64,000 nt of DNA. Source: JASLQO01 sp002327525 (lineage in GTDB: Bacteria > Pseudomonadota > Gammaproteobacteria > Pseudomonadales > Azotimanducaceae). Where the stretch lies: assembly GCA_030744435.1 (NCBI GenBank), contig JASLQO010000015.1, positions 1 to 64,000 of the forward strand, read 5' to 3'. The stretch's first letter is position 1. The number at the start of each line of letters is the position of its first letter. The notes under the pieces are model-generated. The model saw only the letters and a program-made list of their open reading frames with translations. It had not been told where the DNA came from and did not search any database. Below, in pieces: positions 62,440-64,000 of this stretch. The position numbers and the translations under genes were made by a program.

Positions 62440-63000
62440 ATGGTGGCGAAGGAAGACCCACTCAGGCTGAAACGCCCATGGCTCACCGTTGTTTCGGCTC
62501 TTGGTGCGGGAATGCTGATCGTGGTTGCGGTGGTATGGCCCGCCGAGTACGGATTGGATCCGCTCGGTACGGGAGAACTGTTTGGACTCGTGTACATGGG
62601 CGAGGACACAACCTCGCCGCTTATCGACCAGCCTCCAGGCTATCGTGTCGACGCGGTCGCGTTCGTGCTGGAACCCTTCCAGTCAGTGGAATACAAATAC
62701 CAACTCGCGCGCGACGCGACGCTCGTCTTCGAGTGGCACGCGGATGGAGAGGTCGTGTCGGATCTACATGCAGAGCCCGCCATCGGACCGCCGGGCTACG
62801 CAGAGACTTTCGATCTGCGGCGGGATGAGAACGTGGCGGGTAGCTACACGGCAACCTTCAACGGTATACACGGATGGTTCTGGGAGAACCGCGGCCAGGA
62901 AACCGTCGAGGTGCGCCTGACCACTGCTGGATTCTACCAGCGCGCTTTCGAGTTCCGGGATGGGGACAAGTTAGAGTACGGCGACTTCCCCGAACCCTGA
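62440..63000 (+). CDS. Membrane-anchored protein ('transmembrane anchor protein' type)
   Basis: 186 residues: one transmembrane helix (PWLTVVSALGAGMLIVVAVVWPAEYGLDPLG), then a periplasmic beta-rich domain containing FQSVEYKYQLARDATLVFEWHADGEVVSDLHAEP and TFNGIHGWFWENRGQETVEVRLTTAGFY. I recall proteins of this type annotated only as transmembrane anchor protein, next to small haem lipoproteins. It starts 12 bases after the cytochrome gene and is probably co-transcribed. Function unknown. Confidence 0.8.
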   Translation: MVAKEDPLRLKRPWLTVVSALGAGMLIVVAVVWPAEYGLDPLGTGELFGLVYMGEDTTSPLIDQPPGYRVDAVAFVLEPFQSVEYKYQLARDATLVFEWHADGEVVSDLHAEPAIGPPGYAETFDLRRDENVAGSYTATFNGIHGWFWENRGQETVEVRLTTAGFYQRAFEFRDGDKLEYGDFPEP

Positions 63001-63097
63001 GCTTTGGCTTGTGGCGACGAACCCCGTGTGGCCGACGGTGTCCAGGGAAGCCCTTCAGGCGCGCTTGTGCAGTACGAAGCATTCTGCACGCTGCGTT

Positions 63098-63223
63098 TCA
63101 ACCATAAGCCATGCGCAGCAGTTCTCTGGCCGCTTGGATCTGTGCGATCCAGAACCAGGTTGCGGACAGTACGACGACAGCCGCAAACACCAGCGTGGTT
63201 TTTTCGAGTAGGTTCTTACTCAC
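63098..63223 (-). CDS. 41-residue small membrane protein
   Basis: A short frame, GTG AGT AAG ... TGA, encodes MSKNLLEKTTLVFAAVVVLS and then ATWFWIAQIQAARELLRMAYG. It has one transmembrane helix and a short amphipathic C-terminal helix. It lies 27 bases downstream of the DUF6644-like gene on the same strand. Codon use (few rare codons) and the ordered hydrophobic/polar pattern suggest that it is real. Function unknown. Confidence 0.65.
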   Translation of the reverse strand: MSKNLLEKTTLVFAAVVVLSATWFWIAQIQAARELLRMAYG

Positions 63224-63250
63224 TTTGAAACCCCCGTGTAACGACGGCCA

Positions 63251-63730
63251 TCAGGAAAAACCGATCCAGCGACCCGAGGCCGCAACGGTGAACCACAACA
63301 CCATGGATGTCACCGCCATGGACTTGAGTACCAGGGCAGAGATGGTGTTGTGGTCATAGCTGAGAAGCAGCGGGCGGCGCACAGCGTACACAAACAGTAT
63401 TCCGAGTCCGAGGCTCGTCATCTTGACCCAGAACATCTCGTTGTAGTACAGCTTGATGGCCACGGCACTCATCATGAAAATACCGCTCGCGAGCACCACG
63501 ATTAATGCTACGTTGAACAGCTTCAAAGTGTTCCTGACGACGATCTCGGACGGGATGTCGCGCATCATTACGCCGAGCAGGCGCAAATCACCCACCAGCA
63601 CCGCGCCGCCGAGCAACGCGAGTGAGAGAAGGTGGAACATCTGCACGACTGCAAACACACCGCCATAAGCTTTCGAGATGTCGGCGAGCATGGATGTGTC
63701 GATCCATTCAAATAGCGGTAACAAATCCAT
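63251..63730 (-). CDS. Integral membrane protein, DUF6644/DUF2214-like
   Basis: 159 residues with four hydrophobic helices: VFAVVQMFHLLSLALLGGAVLVGDLRLLG, LFNVALIVVLASGIFMMSAVAIKL, VKMTSLGLGILFVYAVRRPLLL and MAVTSMVLWFTVAASGRWIGFS. His residues in helices 1 and the loop could bind haem, but this is a guess. ATG at 63730 follows AGGAAG; the frame to 63781 is not preceded by a ribosome binding site. It resembles its upstream neighbour, as though duplicated. Confidence 0.78.
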   Translation of the reverse strand: MDLLPLFEWIDTSMLADISKAYGGVFAVVQMFHLLSLALLGGAVLVGDLRLLGVMMRDIPSEIVVRNTLKLFNVALIVVLASGIFMMSAVAIKLYYNEMFWVKMTSLGLGILFVYAVRRPLLLSYDHNTISALVLKSMAVTSMVLWFTVAASGRWIGFS

Positions 63731-63740
63731 GAACGTCTTC

Positions 63741-64000
63741 CTACTGCAGGGATGCTTGCAGGTCGAGTGCGGCCATTTCATCTACGCAACCGGCTGCCCA
63801 ATACATGAAATACGGCAGTTCTTTGTTGCAGTCGTACCAGTCGTAGGCGATGGTGCGGCCAGTGATGACGACGGCCGCCCAGAGAGTCAGCGATAACGCT
63901 GCTCCGGTCCTGATGTGTTTGGGCGGTTTGGGGTCGAGGTCCCAGCTCCCGGTGGGGTTTCTCATTTTGTTTCGAAACAGCAATGCGTTGATACCGGCGG
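63741..64000 (-). CDS. DUF6644-like membrane protein, 5'-truncated by the window edge
   Basis: The last 85 or so codons of a protein whose beginning lies beyond the right edge. The visible part reads AGINALLFRNKMRNP, then GAALSLTLWAAVVITGRTIAYDWYD and an acidic tail. AG(L/I)NALLF and LW..V...GR.IAY are late-helix motifs of DUF6644-type proteins and parallel the end of the downstream gene. A start at the internal ATG 63965 would produce an odd truncated protein, so continuation across the edge is more likely. It lies 10 bases upstream of the 63251-63730 gene. Confidence 0.65.
   Translation of the reverse strand, partial: AGINALLFRNKMRNPTGSWDLDPKPPKHIRTGAALSLTLWAAVVITGRTIAYDWYDCNKELPYFMYWAAGCVDEMAALDLQASLQ

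Noticed and set aside
1..64000. tRNA, rRNA or CRISPR loci
   Set aside because: I looked for T-loop (GGTTCGAATCC-like) strings, 16S/23S conserved blocks and evenly spaced repeats and saw none; a covariance-model scan was not possible here.

Overview
The window looks like a piece of chromosome from a GC-rich, Gram-negative gammaproteobacterium, probably marine. It has TonB-dependent uptake, an Na+-pumping NADH dehydrogenase, LexA, a soluble lytic transglycosylase and CsiV. The order nqrFEDCBA / long-form gap / mfd / csiV / MTIP ... lexA ... topA recalls, from memory, the arrangement in Pseudomonas. No rRNA, tRNA, CRISPR or prophage was found by eye. The only mobile element is the end of an IS3-family insertion sequence at the left edge (1-140).

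Layout. 300-8250: a methyltransferase, a cysE-zinc-ribbon pair, an XdhC/MobA-like molybdenum-cofactor pair, a GlpG-type rhomboid protease, a DUF2797 protein and pepN. 8433-15241 (minus): a complete MoxR-DUF58-DUF4381-BatA-BatB/C-BatD 'aerotolerance' operon, followed by a short remnant of an ammonium transporter. 15620-20180 (minus): a tightly overlapping five-gene operon (C39-like protease, small membrane protein, GNAT acetyltransferase, S9 peptidase, D-Ala-D-Ala-ligase-like ATP-grasp enzyme). 20180-28000: a glutaredoxin-like protein, tatD, slt, a universal stress protein, topA and lexA with SOS boxes. 28038-32882: a LolA-like protein with a SPOR/beta-barrel protein, MscS, hpt and MTIP. 32844-37420 (minus): csiV and mfd. 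Next come a broken retropepsin-like gene, a three-gene 2-oxoglutarate oxidoreductase operon (a GltD-like flavoprotein plus KorA and KorB), gap and nqrABCDEF.

51411-56113 is an accessory catabolic region. It contains a GrdB/PrdB-family reductase gene read through an in-frame UGA, immediately followed by a perfect SECIS-like hairpin; a degraded amidohydrolase; and crotonase, MaoC and acyl-CoA dehydrogenase genes. 56212-64000 holds bacterioferritin, a large TonB-dependent receptor with a 15-codon leader ORF, a PQQ-type dehydrogenase, a haem lipoprotein and several small membrane proteins. This last part looks like a periplasmic substrate uptake and oxidation cluster.

Main points of interest: the cryptic selenoprotein and its SECIS element; the KorAB plus NAD(P)H-type flavoprotein operon placed between mfd and gap; the overlapping protease/ATP-grasp operon; the SPOR/beta-barrel fusion; a tatD gene without a normal start codon; and three decayed genes (ammonium transporter, retropepsin, amidohydrolase). 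All function calls come from reading sequence motifs, with no database search.
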